Of a DNA stretch of 64,000 nucleotides, positions 24,947 through 33,623 are shown piece after piece (the first letter of the stretch is position 1; each line of letters starts with the position of its first letter). The translations under genes and the position numbers were made by a program. The notes beneath the pieces were generated by a model. The model ran no database searches. It had not been told where the DNA came from and saw only the letters and a list, made by a program, of their open reading frames with translations. The stretch is from assembly GCF_023028105.1 (NCBI RefSeq), contig NZ_CP095491.1:2604001-2668000 (forward strand), written 5' to 3'. Origin of the DNA: Halosolutus gelatinilyticus. Its GTDB lineage: Archaea; Halobacteriota; Halobacteria; Halobacteriales; Natrialbaceae.

Positions 24947-25055
24947 AGATCTCCTTCCCACGCCGGTCGAAATCCGGCCGCGTACCCGTTGTTCCGTCGC
25001 AGGAACGCCACCTATATAATTCCCGTGACTGGTTCGTTTTCGTGAACGAAACCGG

Positions 25056-26273
25056 TCAGTCGGCGGTCGATCCGTCGCCGAGCACTGCCGCGATCGAGGC
25101 GGCGATTTCGTCTCCCAGTCCGGCCTTCGTTCCCTCGTAGCGCGCGGCGTCGGCCGCGTGGACCAGGAGAGCGCGGGTCCGATCGGCGCCCATCACGCTC
25201 GCGTCGTTGGCGACGACGAACGCGAGATCGGTCCGTTCGAGCGTCTCCCGCGCGGCGTCGATCATCGCCGCGTCGTCCCCCGACGTCTCGGTCTTGAACC
25301 CGACGATCGGCAACTCCGGATACCGATCGCGCACCTCGTCGATCACCTTGGGCGTCGGGTCGAGGTCGAGCGAGAGGTCCTGTCCGGAGCGGATCTTCTC
25401 CTCGCTCGGCTCGACGGTGTAGTCGCCGACCGCCGCCACGGAGACCAGCGCGTCGGCGTCGGCGCAGGCGTCGATCGTCGCCTCGAGCAGGTCGGCGGCG
25501 CGCTCGACCTCGCGCAACTCGGCGTAGGGCACCCCGGAATCGTCGAGCGCCGATTCGGCGCGCGAGATCGGGTGCGGACCGACGACGCCGTGGACGAGGG
25601 TCACGTCGGCCCCGCGAGCGTAACAGGCCCGCGCGATCGCTCGTCCCATCCGCCCCGACGATCGGTTCGTCAGCACGCGAACGGGGTCGATTTCCTCGCT
25701 CGTCGCGCCGCCGGTGACGACGACGTGCTCGCCCCCGAGGGGTCGATCGCCGGTAGCGCGAGCGACCTCGCAGACGATCGCCTCTTCGCTCGCGATCTTG
25801 GCCTTGCCCTCCTCGATGCGCGGCTCGACGAAGTCGACGCCCCATCCCTCGACGGTCTCTATCGCCTCGAGGACGCCGGGATGATCGTACATCGGTTCGT
25901 GCATCGCGGGCGCGACGACGACCGGCGTCCCGGCGCCGAGGGCCGTCGTCGCGCAGGTCGTCACCGGCGTGTCGTCGACGGCGCCCGCGATCTTGCCGAC
26001 CGTGTTCGCCGTCGCCGGGGCGATCAAGAGGACGTCCGCCCAGCCGTCGTACCCGCAGAGCTCGACGTGTTCGACGCTCCCGGTGATCTCGGTGACGACG
26101 TCGTTCTCCGTGGCGAACTCGACGGCCCACGGGTGGACGATCCCCCGGGCGCTGCCGGTCATCACGCCCCGCACCGCGGCGCCCTGTCGTCGCAACTCGT
26201 GGGCCAGTTCGACCGTCTTCACGGCCGCGATCGATCCCGTGACCCCGAGCGCGACGTTGACTCCATCGAGCAT
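25056..26273 (-). CDS. coaBC: bifunctional CoaBC (phosphopantothenate-cysteine ligase / PPC decarboxylase)
   Basis: A 405-residue fusion making 4'-phosphopantetheine for coenzyme A. The N-terminal flavoprotein decarboxylase shows GVTGSIAAVKT, the active-site histidine region EHVELCGYDGWAD (H69), LLIAPATANT and VVAPAMHEPMYDHP. The C-terminal synthetase shows VTGGATSEEIDPVRVLTNRSSGRMG and VGFKTET. Between them, where bacterial CoaC has its ACGDxGxGRM clamp with a catalytic cysteine, the sequence reads EPRIEEGKAKIASEE, without that cysteine. It is a single-gene unit. Confidence 0.93.
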   Translation of the reverse strand: MLDGVNVALGVTGSIAAVKTVELAHELRRQGAAVRGVMTGSARGIVHPWAVEFATENDVVTEITGSVEHVELCGYDGWADVLLIAPATANTVGKIAGAVDDTPVTTCATTALGAGTPVVVAPAMHEPMYDHPGVLEAIETVEGWGVDFVEPRIEEGKAKIASEEAIVCEVARATGDRPLGGEHVVVTGGATSEEIDPVRVLTNRSSGRMGRAIARACYARGADVTLVHGVVGPHPISRAESALDDSGVPYAELREVERAADLLEATIDACADADALVSVAAVGDYTVEPSEEKIRSGQDLSLDLDPTPKVIDEVRDRYPELPIVGFKTETSGDDAAMIDAARETLERTDLAFVVANDASVMGADRTRALLVHAADAARYEGTKAGLGDEIAASIAAVLGDGSTAD

Positions 26274-26324
26274 TTGTTCGATGTTCTCACGGGGACGTGT
26301 TAAGGGTAGCGAGCGATCCGGTGG

Positions 26325-26879
26325 TTACGGATCGGGCGACACGTCGTCCACCGCGACCCGCATTCGGCGGCGGGCCGGTTCGAACCCGAGTTTGCGGTAG
26401 AACGCGACGGCGCGCTCGTTGTCCGCGTCGACGTCGAGCGCCAGTTCCGCACAGCCCGCGTCCCGCGCTCGATCCGCCGCGCGGTCGATCAGGTCGCGGG
26501 CGAGCCCCGTCCCGCGGTACGGCTCGCGGACGTAGATGTCGCCCACGACGACCCGATCCGGACGATCGAAGACCGATGGCGACTCGTCGACCTCGGTCGT
26601 GACGAAACCGGCGAGGACGCCGCCGTCGAGGTTGCTGTCGTCGCTCGCGTTCCGCTCTCCGTCTTCGTCTCCCGCTTCGTCGACGGCGATCCACGCGCGG
26701 TAGCCCGCCGACTCGAGCCGGTCGAGCCGAAACGGGATCTCCTCGGCGACCAGGTCGACGTCGTCGGCCAGCGCGTGAGCGTCGACGATCGCCTCGAGTT
26801 CGCGGTGATAGGGCAGCCACAGGCCTTCGACAAAGCGGCGGACGGCTCCGTCTTCGGCGGAAAGTCGTCGGATTTCCAT
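26325..26879 (-). CDS. GNAT-family N-acetyltransferase
   Basis: A 184-residue acetyltransferase. It starts MEIRRLSAEDGAVRRFVEGLWLPYHREL; the acetyl-CoA loop is PYRGTGLARDLIDRAADRA, preceded by VGDIYVREP and followed by LALDVDADNERAVAFYRKLGFEPARRRM, a classical GNAT ending. The acceptor substrate is unknown. The start at 26879 was chosen because the domain begins there and the longer frame adds non-conserved residues. Confidence 0.88.
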   Translation of the reverse strand: MEIRRLSAEDGAVRRFVEGLWLPYHRELEAIVDAHALADDVDLVAEEIPFRLDRLESAGYRAWIAVDEAGDEDGERNASDDSNLDGGVLAGFVTTEVDESPSVFDRPDRVVVGDIYVREPYRGTGLARDLIDRAADRARDAGCAELALDVDADNERAVAFYRKLGFEPARRRMRVAVDDVSPDP

Positions 26880-26971
26880 CGTCTTCCGTTCGTCGCGAAC
26901 GACCACGTGGGTTACGAGAGTTCCGCTTTCCGAACTCGTTGCGGCCGGAACCCGCGATCGCGGGTCGCTGC

Positions 26972-27715
26972 TCAATCGCCCGCTTGATCGACGCTGGGGT
27001 GCATCGTCGGCGTCTCGTCGAGGGGGTCGGCGAACGCGTCCAGAATCGTCTCTCGCGCCGTCTCGTCGCGTCGCCGTCGCTCCGCCTTGTCAATCTCCTC
27101 GCAGCCCGGGGGTACCTCGCGGTCCCGGCCGGTGAAGTAGCCCTCGGGGACGACCCAGTCGTTGTAGAAGTTGACCTCGGAGTCGTGGATCACCGCGAGG
27201 GCGACCTTCGCGCCGTGACCGGCGGCGACGATCGCCTGGTGGGGCTCCGCCGCGATTCGGCCCGCGGCGTAGACGCCATCGACGGCCGTTCGCCCGGCCT
27301 CGTCGACCGCGACGAAGTGTTTGTTACCGCGCTGCGTCCGCCCGACATCGAGCGGGACGAGGTAGTCGCTGTCCGACCAGGAGGCGGCGATCACGCGACG
27401 GGCCTCGATCGGGTCGCCGCCCTCGGTTTCGAGGACGAATCCCTTCTCGAGGTCCGCGTCGTCGGCCGGTTCGGCGCGGGTGACGCGCCCGAGTTCGAAC
27501 GTCGCGCCCGCGTTCCCGGCCTGCTCGCGGACCAGTCGCAGGTAGCGCCGGGCGTCGACGCCGTCCGGGAAGCCAGGGTAGTTTTCGAGGCTAGCGTTGC
27601 GCGCGAGGATCGACTCCCCGCCGTCGACGACGAGGGTATCGAGCCCGGCGCGGGCGGTGAAGATCGAGGCGGCGAGTCCGGCGACGCCGCCACCAACGAT
27701 GCAGACGTCTCGCAT
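26972..27715 (-). CDS. thioredoxin-reductase-like FAD protein lacking the NADPH domain
   Basis: A 247-residue flavoprotein. The FAD-binding start MRDVCIVGGGVAGLAASIFTARAG and the ASLENYPGFP segment match thioredoxin reductases. After IAASWSDSDYLVPLDVG the sequence moves directly to the C-terminal FAD part (VDGVYAAGRIAAEPHQAIVAAGHGAKVAL). The whole middle NADPH domain, with its second GxGxxA loop and CxxC pair, is absent. The FAD-contacting GD motif reads GR. A charged 60-residue tail follows. The reaction is unknown; it may take electrons from another protein. It is divergent from the SRPBCC gene. Confidence 0.8.
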   Translation of the reverse strand: MRDVCIVGGGVAGLAASIFTARAGLDTLVVDGGESILARNASLENYPGFPDGVDARRYLRLVREQAGNAGATFELGRVTRAEPADDADLEKGFVLETEGGDPIEARRVIAASWSDSDYLVPLDVGRTQRGNKHFVAVDEAGRTAVDGVYAAGRIAAEPHQAIVAAGHGAKVALAVIHDSEVNFYNDWVVPEGYFTGRDREVPPGCEEIDKAERRRRDETARETILDAFADPLDETPTMHPSVDQAGD

Positions 27716-27918
27716 GGAGGACCGTTGCCGCCCTCGAGTATAGAAGGTTGCCAACTTCGTCGCCGGCCTGGTCAGCGATCGGAGCGCCGTCGCTCGTCGT
27801 CGTCACCTCGATCGTCGCACCGTCTTTCCGATGCCGATCGCGGCGCGGTCTCGGTCGCGGACCTAGAGCCGTCGAAATCGAGAGTAATCCTTACTATCGA
27901 ACCGTTCGAACGGGACCC

Positions 27919-28440
27919 GTGGACAGAATTCTCCTCAGCACGCTCGCCTATCGCTCGCCGGAGGAGGTCTTCCCCTACGTCCGGTCGTTCACCGACTATC
28001 CGCGGTACACGGACCACCTGAAGGAGGTCCGCGTCCACGGGAACGGCGGCGTCGGCTCCGTCTACGATCTCGTGCTCGCCTGGTGGAAACTGAGCTACAC
28101 CGCCCGATCGAAGGTGACGGCGATCTCCGAGCCGCACTCGCTGCAGTGGGAGTTGACCAACGAGATCGACGCCCGCGGCGAGTGGCGGGTCGAGGCGGAA
28201 CCCGAGTCCGCCCCCGACGGCGAGGAGACGGCCAGCAGGATCTACTTCGAGGCGATCTACGATCCCCATTCGGCGAACGAGGACGCGCTCTCACTGCCGC
28301 GGTTCGTCTCGCTGGACTGGGTCGTCCGGAAGGTCAAACCGCGGCTGCTCGGCGAGGCCCGGACCGTCGTCGAACGGCTCGTCAGAGACATCGAAGGCCA
28401 GCGCCGGGAGGTGGAGCTGACGGTTCACGAAATGCCGTAG
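27919..28440 (+). CDS. SRPBCC (START/Coq10-like) family protein
   Basis: A 173-residue ligand-binding-fold protein, GTG start at 27919 (MDRILLSTLAYRSPEEVFPYV). The family pattern is a first strand, helix, then FTDYPRYTDHLKEVRVHGNGGVGSVYDL, strands ending QWELTNEIDARGEWRVE and a long final helix (LGEARTVVERLVRDIEGQRREVELTV). Such proteins bind hydrophobic ligands or act as quinone chaperones or cyclases; the ligand here is unknown. The upstream in-frame extension has poor composition and was not used. Confidence 0.82.
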   Translation: MDRILLSTLAYRSPEEVFPYVRSFTDYPRYTDHLKEVRVHGNGGVGSVYDLVLAWWKLSYTARSKVTAISEPHSLQWELTNEIDARGEWRVEAEPESAPDGEETASRIYFEAIYDPHSANEDALSLPRFVSLDWVVRKVKPRLLGEARTVVERLVRDIEGQRREVELTVHEMP

Positions 28441-28692
28441 GGGAGGCGGGTCCGACGATCGCGGCGCCCGCGCCGAAACCGGCTGGCGCGCCGATCTACC
28501 CGGCGTTCCGGTTTCGATCGTCGCTCTCGGATCGGCCCTGCTCGTCCCACGGCAACCGACTTGTCGCTCGAATCCGTACTCGGAATCGATGCAAGCGATC
28601 GATCCGCATCCGGAGGGACGTGCGATCGGGCCGGCGTCGATTACCGGCGGACCAGTTCCGACTCAGGCCGCGCCAGCAGGGGTGCACGACGT

Positions 28693-30030
28693 GTGCGCGT
28701 GATCGTCATCGGCGCCGGCGAAGTCGGGACCAACATCGCCGAGAGCCTCGCGACCGACCACCACGTCGTCGTCGTCGACACGGACGAGGATCGGATCGAT
28801 GCGATCACCTACTCCCACGACGTCCTCACGATCGAGGGCGACGGCACGTCGATCGAGACGCTCGACGAAGCCGGGATTCAGAGCGCGGATATGGTCATCG
28901 CCAGCACCGACGTCGACGAGACGAACATCGTCGTCTGCGGCGCGGCGAAGGCCGTCGCCAAGCCCTTCACGATCGCCCGCGTGAAGCAGACGAAACTGTT
29001 GCGGACCTGGGAGCGCTCGACGGGCGCGTTCGGCGTCGACTTCATGGTCTGTTCCGATCTGCAGACCGCCGAGACGATCGTCAGCATCGCCGGCTTGCCG
29101 GGCGCCCGCGACGTCGAAACCTTCGCGAACGGCATCGTCACGATGGCGGAGTTCGAAGTCGAGGCGGAGAGCCCGGTCGCCGGACAGACCGTCTCCGAGG
29201 CCGATCGGTTCGACTCGCTCACGTTCGCGGCGATCCTTCGCGGCGACGAGGTGATCATCCCACGGGGCGACACGGTGATTCGGGTCGGCGACGACATCGT
29301 CGTCATCGGCACCGATGCGAGTGTCCGCAGTTTCGCGAGCACGCTGACGACCGCGGCGACGATCGACGACGCCGACGAGGTCGTCATCGTCGGCGGCAGC
29401 GAGATCGGCGCGCAGACGGCGCGGATCTTCGAAGAGCACGGGTTCGAACCGCGACTCATCGAACGCGATCGCGATCGGGCGCGCGAACTCGCCGAGCGTC
29501 TCCCGGGAACGCTCGTCCTGCGAAGCGACGCGACCGACATCGACTTCCTCGTCCGCGAGCACGTCGGCGAGTCGGACATCGTCGTCGCCGCCCTCGACAG
29601 CGACGAGAAGAACCTGCTCGTCGCGTTGCTCGCCTCCCGGACCGGCGTCGATCGCACGATCGGCGTCGTCCAGAACGCGGAGTACGTCGATCTCTTCGAG
29701 ACCGTCGGCATCGACGTCGGCGTCAACCCGCGCTTCGTCACCGCCGAGGAGATCACCCGCTTCACCCGGGAGCAGCCGACCGAGAACCTCGCCATGCTCG
29801 AACACGATCGCGCCGAGGTGCTCGAATTCGAGGTCGGACCCGGCAGTCTCCTTCAGGGAAACCGGATTCGGGACGTGACGGCGGAACTCCCCGATCGGGT
29901 CGTCATCGGGGCGGTGACCCGCGAGGGCGAGTTGATCACGCCCCGCGGGGAGACCGTCGTCCAGGAGGGCGATCACGTGGTCGTCTTCCTCGACACCGAG
30001 GTGCTCGACGCGGTGTCCGCGGTGCTCTAA
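28693..30030 (+). CDS. trkA: Trk potassium uptake system NAD-binding subunit
   Basis: A 445-residue TrkA, the usual length. Two RCK halves are present, each with a Rossmann loop (VRVIVIGAGEVGTNIAESLA and DEVVIVGGSEIGAQTARIF) and a TrkA_C domain (FEVEAESPVAGQTVSEADRF; LEFEVGPGSLLQGNRIRDV). It forms the cytosolic gating ring of TrkH potassium channels, important for the salt-in strategy of haloarchaea; no trkH is in this window. The start is the GTG at 28693, since the longer TTG-initiated frame adds non-homologous residues. Confidence 0.95.
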   Translation: MRVIVIGAGEVGTNIAESLATDHHVVVVDTDEDRIDAITYSHDVLTIEGDGTSIETLDEAGIQSADMVIASTDVDETNIVVCGAAKAVAKPFTIARVKQTKLLRTWERSTGAFGVDFMVCSDLQTAETIVSIAGLPGARDVETFANGIVTMAEFEVEAESPVAGQTVSEADRFDSLTFAAILRGDEVIIPRGDTVIRVGDDIVVIGTDASVRSFASTLTTAATIDDADEVVIVGGSEIGAQTARIFEEHGFEPRLIERDRDRARELAERLPGTLVLRSDATDIDFLVREHVGESDIVVAALDSDEKNLLVALLASRTGVDRTIGVVQNAEYVDLFETVGIDVGVNPRFVTAEEITRFTREQPTENLAMLEHDRAEVLEFEVGPGSLLQGNRIRDVTAELPDRVVIGAVTREGELITPRGETVVQEGDHVVVFLDTEVLDAVSAVL

Positions 30031-30095
30031 CCGAGCGAGAGTCGAACTCGCGGAAACCAGAGATTGACGCGGGAAGATCGATCGCAGGACGGAAC

Positions 30096-31172
30096 CTAGA
30101 GCGTGTACTCGTGCGTGCCGTCCTCGGTTTCGAGGAACGCCTGCAGCAGCTCGATCGTCGCCGCGACGTCGTCGACGTGAGCCGTCTCGGTGACGGTGTG
30201 GAGGTACCGCGTCGGGATCGAAATGGCGCCGACGGGCTTTGCACCGCCCGAAAACTGGAATCCGGCAGTGTCGGTGCCGCCGGCGGGAAGGATCTCGTGT
30301 TGGTGGTCGATTTCGTGCTCTTCGGCGACGGCCGCCAGTCGGCGGTGAACCTTCGGATTCGTAATGACGCTTCCGTCCTTGAGTTTGATGGCGGCTCCCT
30401 CGCCGAGTTTCGTCACGTGTTCGCCGGCGTCGAACCCGGGCACATCGTTCGCGACGGTGACGTCGAGCGCGATCGCGAGGTCCGGGTCGACGTCGACGCC
30501 CAGCGCGCGGGCGCCCCGGAGGCCGACCTCCTCTTGAACCGTCGCACAGAAGTGGATCGTCGCCGCGGGATCCTCGATCCGGCGCGCCGCTTCGAGCATC
30601 GCGAACAGGCAGACCCGATCGTCGAGCGCCTTACCGGTGACCGTCTCGCCGACCAGTTCGGTGGTCTGGTCCATCGTCACGGGATCGCCGACGGAGACGC
30701 GATCCGCGAGCTCCTCGTAGGGGAGGCCGACGTCCACGAAGACGTCCTCGACCTCGGGGGTCTTCGTCCGGTCCTCGTCGTCCAGGGTGTGCGGCGGCGG
30801 CGAGCCGATGACGCCCGGTAGATCGCCGTCTTCCGCGTGGATCGTCACCCGCTGGGCCTTGAGCACCCGGGCGTCCCAGCCGCCGAGCGCTTCGAGTTCG
30901 AGGAAGCCGAACCCGTCTTCGTCTTTGTTGCGTCCCGTGACGTGACGCACCATAAAACCGATCTCGTCCATGTGGGCCGCGACGGCGATCGAGTAGTCGG
31001 ATTCGCCCTCGATCGTCCCGACGACGTTTCCCATCGCGTCTGTTCGGACGCGATCGACGGTGTCCTCGAACTCCCGGATCACCAGATCGCGAACCCGGTC
31101 CTCGTAGCCGGGGACGCCGCTCGTTTCGGTCAGTTCGGTGAGTAACTCGAGGTCGAACGAGATCGTTGCCAT
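30096..31172 (-). CDS. M42-family metallo-aminopeptidase / endoglucanase-like peptidase
   Basis: A 358-residue cytosolic peptidase that trims short peptides, usually as a dodecameric shell. Zinc ligands and catalytic residues are visible: AAHMDEIGF (H67, D69), KALDDRVCL, TVQEEVGLRGA (catalytic and metal glutamates), AIALDVTVANDVPG and, near the end, TRYLHTVTETAHVDD. It starts MATISFDLELLTELTETSGVPGYED, typical of the family. It is a single gene convergent with trkA. Confidence 0.94.
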   Translation of the reverse strand: MATISFDLELLTELTETSGVPGYEDRVRDLVIREFEDTVDRVRTDAMGNVVGTIEGESDYSIAVAAHMDEIGFMVRHVTGRNKDEDGFGFLELEALGGWDARVLKAQRVTIHAEDGDLPGVIGSPPPHTLDDEDRTKTPEVEDVFVDVGLPYEELADRVSVGDPVTMDQTTELVGETVTGKALDDRVCLFAMLEAARRIEDPAATIHFCATVQEEVGLRGARALGVDVDPDLAIALDVTVANDVPGFDAGEHVTKLGEGAAIKLKDGSVITNPKVHRRLAAVAEEHEIDHQHEILPAGGTDTAGFQFSGGAKPVGAISIPTRYLHTVTETAHVDDVAATIELLQAFLETEDGTHEYTL

Positions 31173-31308
31173 ACCAGTACGTCGACCGTACCGGCCTTAA
31201 GCCCGCTGAAAACGTCGGTCGCGTCGATTCGCCCGCTGTCGTCCGGAGTTCGGTAGCCGACCGGTAATCGACAGCAAAGATGGTGTACGTTTACGTGTGA
31301 ACCGCGGA

Positions 31309-31316
31309 GTATTAAC
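31309..31316 (+). promoter_or_regulatory. TATA-like promoter of the thiolase/DUF35 pair
   Basis: GTATTAAC lies 24-31 bases before the ATG at 31340, consistent with a leaderless transcript of this operon. Confidence 0.4.
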
Positions 31317-31339
31317 GGGTCCATCCGTTACACCTGATC

Positions 31340-32506
31340 ATGAGTGACGTACGTGTGGCAGGTGTCGGCTTGACACCCTTCGGGAACGCGCCCGAACGGA
31401 CGAGCCGGGATCTCTTCGCGGAAGCGAGTGTTACTGCCTTCGACGACAGCGGCGTCCCGCGCGACGACGTCGAGGCGCTCCTCTACGGGAACTTCATGGG
31501 GGAACTCTCGGAACACCAGGGGCACCACGGCCCGCTGATGGCCGAGGCCGCCGGGGTTCGGGCACCTGCGACGCGCTACGAGTCCGCCTGCGCATCGAGC
31601 GGCACCGCCGTTCGAGACGCGGTCAAGCGGATCCGCAACGGCGAGGAGGACGTGATCCTCGTCGGCGGCGCCGAACGGATGACCAACCTCGGAACGGCGG
31701 GCGCGACGGAGGCGCTCGCGATCGCCGCGGACGACCTCTGGGAGGTGCGGGCCGGGATGACCTTCCCGGGCGCCTACGCGCTGATGGCACACGCCTACTT
31801 CTCCGAGTACGGCGGCGAGCGCGAGGATCTGGCCCACGTCGCCGTCAAGAACCACGAGAACGCACTCGCCAACGACAAGGCCCAGTACCAGCGCGCGATC
31901 GACGTCGAGGACGTTCTCGACGCGCCGCAGGTCTCCAGTCCGCTGGGACTGTACGACTCCTGTCCGATCTCGGACGGCGCGGCCGCGGTCGTCCTCGCGA
32001 GCGAGGACTACGCCGAGGACCACGATCTCGACGCCCCCGTCGCGATCACCGGCACCGGACAGGGCGGCGATCGGATGGCCCTCCACGATCGGGAGTTCCT
32101 CGCGCGCTCTCCCGCGGCAGTCGAGGCCGGCGACGAAGCCTACGCCGAAGCCGGCATCGACGCGGCCGACGTGGACTTCGCGGAGGTCCACGACTGCTTT
32201 ACGATCGCCGAGGTGCTCGCGATCGAGGCGCTCGGCATCGAGGAGGTCGGCGAGGGGATCTCCGCGGCTCGCGACGGCCGGACGACGGCCGACGGCGAGA
32301 CGCCCATCAACCTCTCGGGCGGTCTGAAGGCGAAGGGACATCCGGTCGGCGCGACCGGCGCCTCTCAGATCGCCGAGGTCGCGAAACTCCTCTCGGGCGA
32401 GCACCCGAACAGCGAGCACGTCGCGGACGCGGCGGTCGGCGTCGCCCACAACGCGGGCGGCACGGTCGCGAGCGCGACGGTTCACGTCCTGGAGGTGGTG
32501 AACTGA
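31340..32506 (+). CDS. thiolase-family acetyl-CoA acetyltransferase
   Basis: A 388-residue SCP-x-type archaeal thiolase. The acylated cysteine is in ESACASSGTAV (C84). The downstream active-site segments are EVHDCFT, GGLKAKGHPVGATGASQIAE and NAGGTVA at the end. It condenses two acetyl-CoA units or cleaves acetoacetyl-CoA; the archaeal version works with a DUF35 zinc-ribbon partner, which is the next gene here, sharing one base. In archaea this pair, often with HMG-CoA synthase, feeds the mevalonate pathway; HMG-CoA synthase is not in the window, so beta-oxidation is an alternative. Confidence 0.93.
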   Translation: MSDVRVAGVGLTPFGNAPERTSRDLFAEASVTAFDDSGVPRDDVEALLYGNFMGELSEHQGHHGPLMAEAAGVRAPATRYESACASSGTAVRDAVKRIRNGEEDVILVGGAERMTNLGTAGATEALAIAADDLWEVRAGMTFPGAYALMAHAYFSEYGGEREDLAHVAVKNHENALANDKAQYQRAIDVEDVLDAPQVSSPLGLYDSCPISDGAAAVVLASEDYAEDHDLDAPVAITGTGQGGDRMALHDREFLARSPAAVEAGDEAYAEAGIDAADVDFAEVHDCFTIAEVLAIEALGIEEVGEGISAARDGRTTADGETPINLSGGLKAKGHPVGATGASQIAEVAKLLSGEHPNSEHVADAAVGVAHNAGGTVASATVHVLEVVN

Positions 32507-32901
32507 TGAGCGACACCGAAGACGGCGTCCAGGACGCGGGCTTCGACGAGTGGCTCGACGCCGCCGAGGACGGCGAGGCGTACTACCTCGAGTGTTCGAA
32601 CGAACACGGCTCGCTGCCGCCGCGGCGGGTCTGCCCCGACTGCGGCGCGACGGATCTCGCGGACGTGCCTCTCCCCGAGACGGGCGAGATCGAGGCCTTC
32701 ACGGTCACGTACGTGCCGACGCCCGCGTTCGAGGCGGACGCGCCGTTCGCGACCGCGATCGCGAACTTCGGGCCCGTGCGACTCACCGGCCAGGTCGTCG
32801 GCGTCGACCTCGAGGAGGTAAAATCCGGTCTCGAAGTCGAGATCGAGGTCTCCGTCTCGGAGACGACCGGCGAACGCGTGCTCGCGTTCTCGCCGAAGTA
32901 A
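32506..32901 (+). CDS. DUF35 zinc-ribbon/OB-fold partner of thiolase
   Basis: A 131-residue acyl-CoA-binding partner protein. The N-terminal zinc ribbon begins YYLECSNEHGSLPPRRVCPDCGATDL (first ligand pair changed to a single C plus CPDC), then the OB-fold (GEIEAFTVTYVPTPAFEADAPF, ANFGPVRLTGQVVGVDLEEVKSGLEVEIEV). In known complexes it bridges thiolase and HMG-CoA synthase and holds the CoA tail. It overlaps the thiolase stop by one base (TGATG). Confidence 0.92.
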   Translation: MSDTEDGVQDAGFDEWLDAAEDGEAYYLECSNEHGSLPPRRVCPDCGATDLADVPLPETGEIEAFTVTYVPTPAFEADAPFATAIANFGPVRLTGQVVGVDLEEVKSGLEVEIEVSVSETTGERVLAFSPK

Positions 32902-32954
32902 CGCGATCGCCGCGGGTTGCCATCGTCCGAAACGAGGCTACCGAGTTGCACTTC

Positions 32955-33623
32955 TCACGATTTGCCTTCCAGAAGCGTTTCCAGCTGAGCGCCGAGCGCC
33001 GCGAACCCCTCGTCCGTCACCGCGTGGCCCGCGCCCCGTGCGATCCGCGTCGTCACGTCGGCCTCACGGGCCTCGAAGACGCGAGCGCTCTCTCTGACCC
33101 GATCGATCGGCACGTACGGATCGTCGTCGCCGCACTCAAGCCGCACCGGGGTCCCGGAAAGCGATCCCTGCGGGAGCGATCGTCCGCCGATCGACGGCTC
33201 CGGGATCGTCCCGGAGAGGACGAACAGGCCGCCCAGCCGCCGGGGCCGTCGAAGGGCGAACTCGGCCGCGACACAGGCTCCCTGCGAGAATCCGACGATC
33301 ACCGTTCGATCGGCGGGGACACCCGCGTCGGCCGCCGTTTCGACGGCTGCGCCGACCCGATCGACGGCCGACCCCAGCCACGGTTCGTTGTCGGCGATCG
33401 GAGCGCCGATCGGGTTCGGCAGCCAGCGACTCCGTCGGGCCCGCGGCGCCAGGACCGCGAGCCCGTGCCGGTACACCGGTTCGAACAGGTTGACGACGCC
33501 CTGCGCGGTTGCGCCGCGTCCGTGGAGCAAGACGAGCGCGGCGTTCGCGGCCGCGGCCGGCGCGCCCGCGATGAGGATTTCCTCGTCACCGTGCGGATCG
33601 ATCGCCCCGCCGGAACCCGTCAT
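32955..33623 (-). CDS. phospholipase/carboxylesterase-type alpha/beta hydrolase
   Basis: A 222-residue serine hydrolase of the Abhydrolase_2 family. The oxyanion loop is VLLHGRGATAQ, the nucleophile elbow GFSQGACVA, the aspartate in CGDDDPYVPIDRV and the histidine in GAGHAVTDEG. It overlaps the upstream ring-cleaving dioxygenase by ATGA. The same gene pair (dioxygenase MhqO, hydrolase MhqD) handles quinones in Bacillus, so a role in aromatic or quinone detoxification is inferred from that parallel. Confidence 0.88.
   Translation of the reverse strand: MTGSGGAIDPHGDEEILIAGAPAAAANAALVLLHGRGATAQGVVNLFEPVYRHGLAVLAPRARRSRWLPNPIGAPIADNEPWLGSAVDRVGAAVETAADAGVPADRTVIVGFSQGACVAAEFALRRPRRLGGLFVLSGTIPEPSIGGRSLPQGSLSGTPVRLECGDDDPYVPIDRVRESARVFEAREADVTTRIARGAGHAVTDEGFAALGAQLETLLEGKS

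Noticed and set aside
28083-30821. 912-codon plus-strand open frame
   Set aside because: A frame shadow across the SRPBCC, trkA and (antisense) M42 peptidase genes; arginine-rich and without homology-like patterns.
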